Assembly (NCBI GenBank): GCA_002352365.1
Contig: DEIJ01000049.1
Location: 35,200-40,651 of the forward strand
Origin: Dehalococcoidia bacterium UBA2777
GTDB lineage: Bacteria; Chloroflexota; Dehalococcoidia; UBA2247; UBA2777
Direction: 5' to 3'
Length of the DNA stretch: 5,452 nucleotides
The notes under the pieces were generated by a model. It had not been told where the DNA came from. It was given only the letters and a program-made list of their open reading frames with translations, and did not search any database. The first letter of the stretch is position 1. Each line of letters begins with the position of its first letter. A program made the translations under genes and the position numbers. Below, piece by piece: positions 4,826 through 5,452 of the stretch.

Positions 4826-5452
4826 TTTGCCATCACCCTTTCTCTAGCGATAATAGCTGCACCTAAAGCGCCAACAATTTGAGGATCTCGAGGCACAACT
4901 ACTTTACGCTTCATCATCTCCTCTAAAAAGGCGATCACCCCTACATTTTTGGCAATCCCGCCAATAACTACCGCGTCTCCTTCGATACGTATCCTATTGG
5001 CTAACCCGTACACTCTGGTGGCAATTGATTTATGAATTCCCTTCAAGATATCCACCTTGTCCACTTTGCGATGAATTAATGACACTACCTCGGACTCAGC
5101 AAAGACAGCACACATAGAGGTGATGTTAATATTTTGGGTTGATTTGAGGGAAAGTTCTCCCATCTCCTCTGGTTTCACCTCTAACGCCTTGGCCATGGCA
5201 TCAAGAAAAATGCCTGTTCCCGCAGCACATTTGTCATTCATAGCAAAATCGACTACATTACCTTGATCGCACTTTATCACCCGGCAACTTTCAGCGCCGA
5301 TGTCAATCACCCCGCCCACTTGGGGGTAGAGGAGCTGAGCCCCTTTAGCATCACACATCACTTCGGTTGCTTGCTCAGAGGTAAGGGCGACCTCTTTCTT
5401 CCCCGCTCCGGTAGAAACTATGTATTGTACTGAGCCTGAAGATAATCCTGCT
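4822..5452 (-). CDS. Second activase subunit of BcrD/BzdQ type, 5' end beyond the window
   Basis: The frame is open to the right edge; 209 C-terminal residues are present, about the last four fifths of a typical protein. An internal GTG at 5361 is not the start, because homology continues upstream with QYIVSTGAGKKEV, the counterpart of YIVSTGYGR in its neighbour. Both cluster cysteines are kept, in NDKCAAGTG and TSMCAVFAESEVVSLIH, as is the nucleotide motif IGGIAKNVG. However, the canonical phosphate-2 GGQD is replaced: the segment reads VIDIGAESCRVIKC. In my recollection, the BcrD and BzdQ subunits of class I benzoyl-CoA reductases have the same kind of DIGA change, whereas HgdC, BcrA and BzdP keep GGQD. 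It overlaps the next activase by 4 bases. The probable role is one half of a heterodimeric ATP-driven electron donor; the reductase or dehydratase subunits would be expected further right. The family is certain, the subtype is inferred. Confidence 0.93.
   Translation of the reverse strand, partial: AGLSSGSVQYIVSTGAGKKEVALTSEQATEVMCDAKGAQLLYPQVGGVIDIGAESCRVIKCDQGNVVDFAMNDKCAAGTGIFLDAMAKALEVKPEEMGELSLKSTQNINITSMCAVFAESEVVSLIHRKVDKVDILKGIHKSIATRVYGLANRIRIEGDAVVIGGIAKNVGVIAFLEEMMKRKVVVPRDPQIVGALGAAIIARERVMAK

Noticed and set aside
4335..4847. Plus-strand open frames opposite the first activase (4335-4580, 4656-4847)
   Set aside because: They are antisense to a well-supported gene and their products are composition shadows.

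Overview
The window looks like a bacterial chromosome segment in which every gene I can support lies on the minus strand. The likely source is Chloroflexota, probably a Dehalococcoidia relative. I base this on the close resemblance, from memory, of FtsZ and FtsA to the proteins of that group, on the strong GGAGG-type ribosome binding sites, and on the combination of collagen-like surface proteins with anaerobic acyl-CoA activases. No rRNA or marker gene is present to confirm it. Base composition is moderate except in the very AT-rich stretch around 3910-4030.

Read along the minus strand (right to left), the window starts inside an operon that enters from the right edge. It holds two different ATPase/iron-sulfur activator genes of the 2-hydroxyacyl-CoA dehydratase / benzoyl-CoA reductase type, joined by a 4-base ATGA overlap. 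The upstream one (4822 to beyond 5452) resembles BcrD/BzdQ-type subunits. The downstream one (4037-4825) is a full-length HgdC/BzdP-like protein. Together they probably make a heterodimeric ATP-driven electron donor for a radical dehydratase or aromatic-ring reductase that would lie beyond the right edge.

Next, at 3275-4036, is an AT-rich, mobile-element-like interval. It contains three copies of a 17-bp imperfect palindrome (3932-4019), a small gene for a protein with only the DNA-binding half of an IS630-like transposase (3449-3907), a long interrupted inverted repeat (3407-3435), and a convincing sigma70-type promoter (3327-3355) facing ftsA.

The division pair follows: ftsA (2033-3274), a 261-base spacer with a 9-bp hairpin just after the ftsA stop, then ftsZ (644-1771, TTG start). 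FtsA would anchor FtsZ filaments to the membrane through its C-terminal amphipathic helix. FtsZ carries the matching DIPTFLR peptide, but with a short linker before it and an unusually long basic tail after it.

Last is a gene that starts at 479 and runs off the left edge. It encodes a membrane-anchored or exported protein with 16 uninterrupted Gly-X-Y triplets followed by a probable beta-rich extracellular domain. No gene-free stretch exceeds 300 bases. The spacers are 480-643, 1772-2032, 3275-3448 and 3908-4036, and their contents are listed as features or under rejected items.
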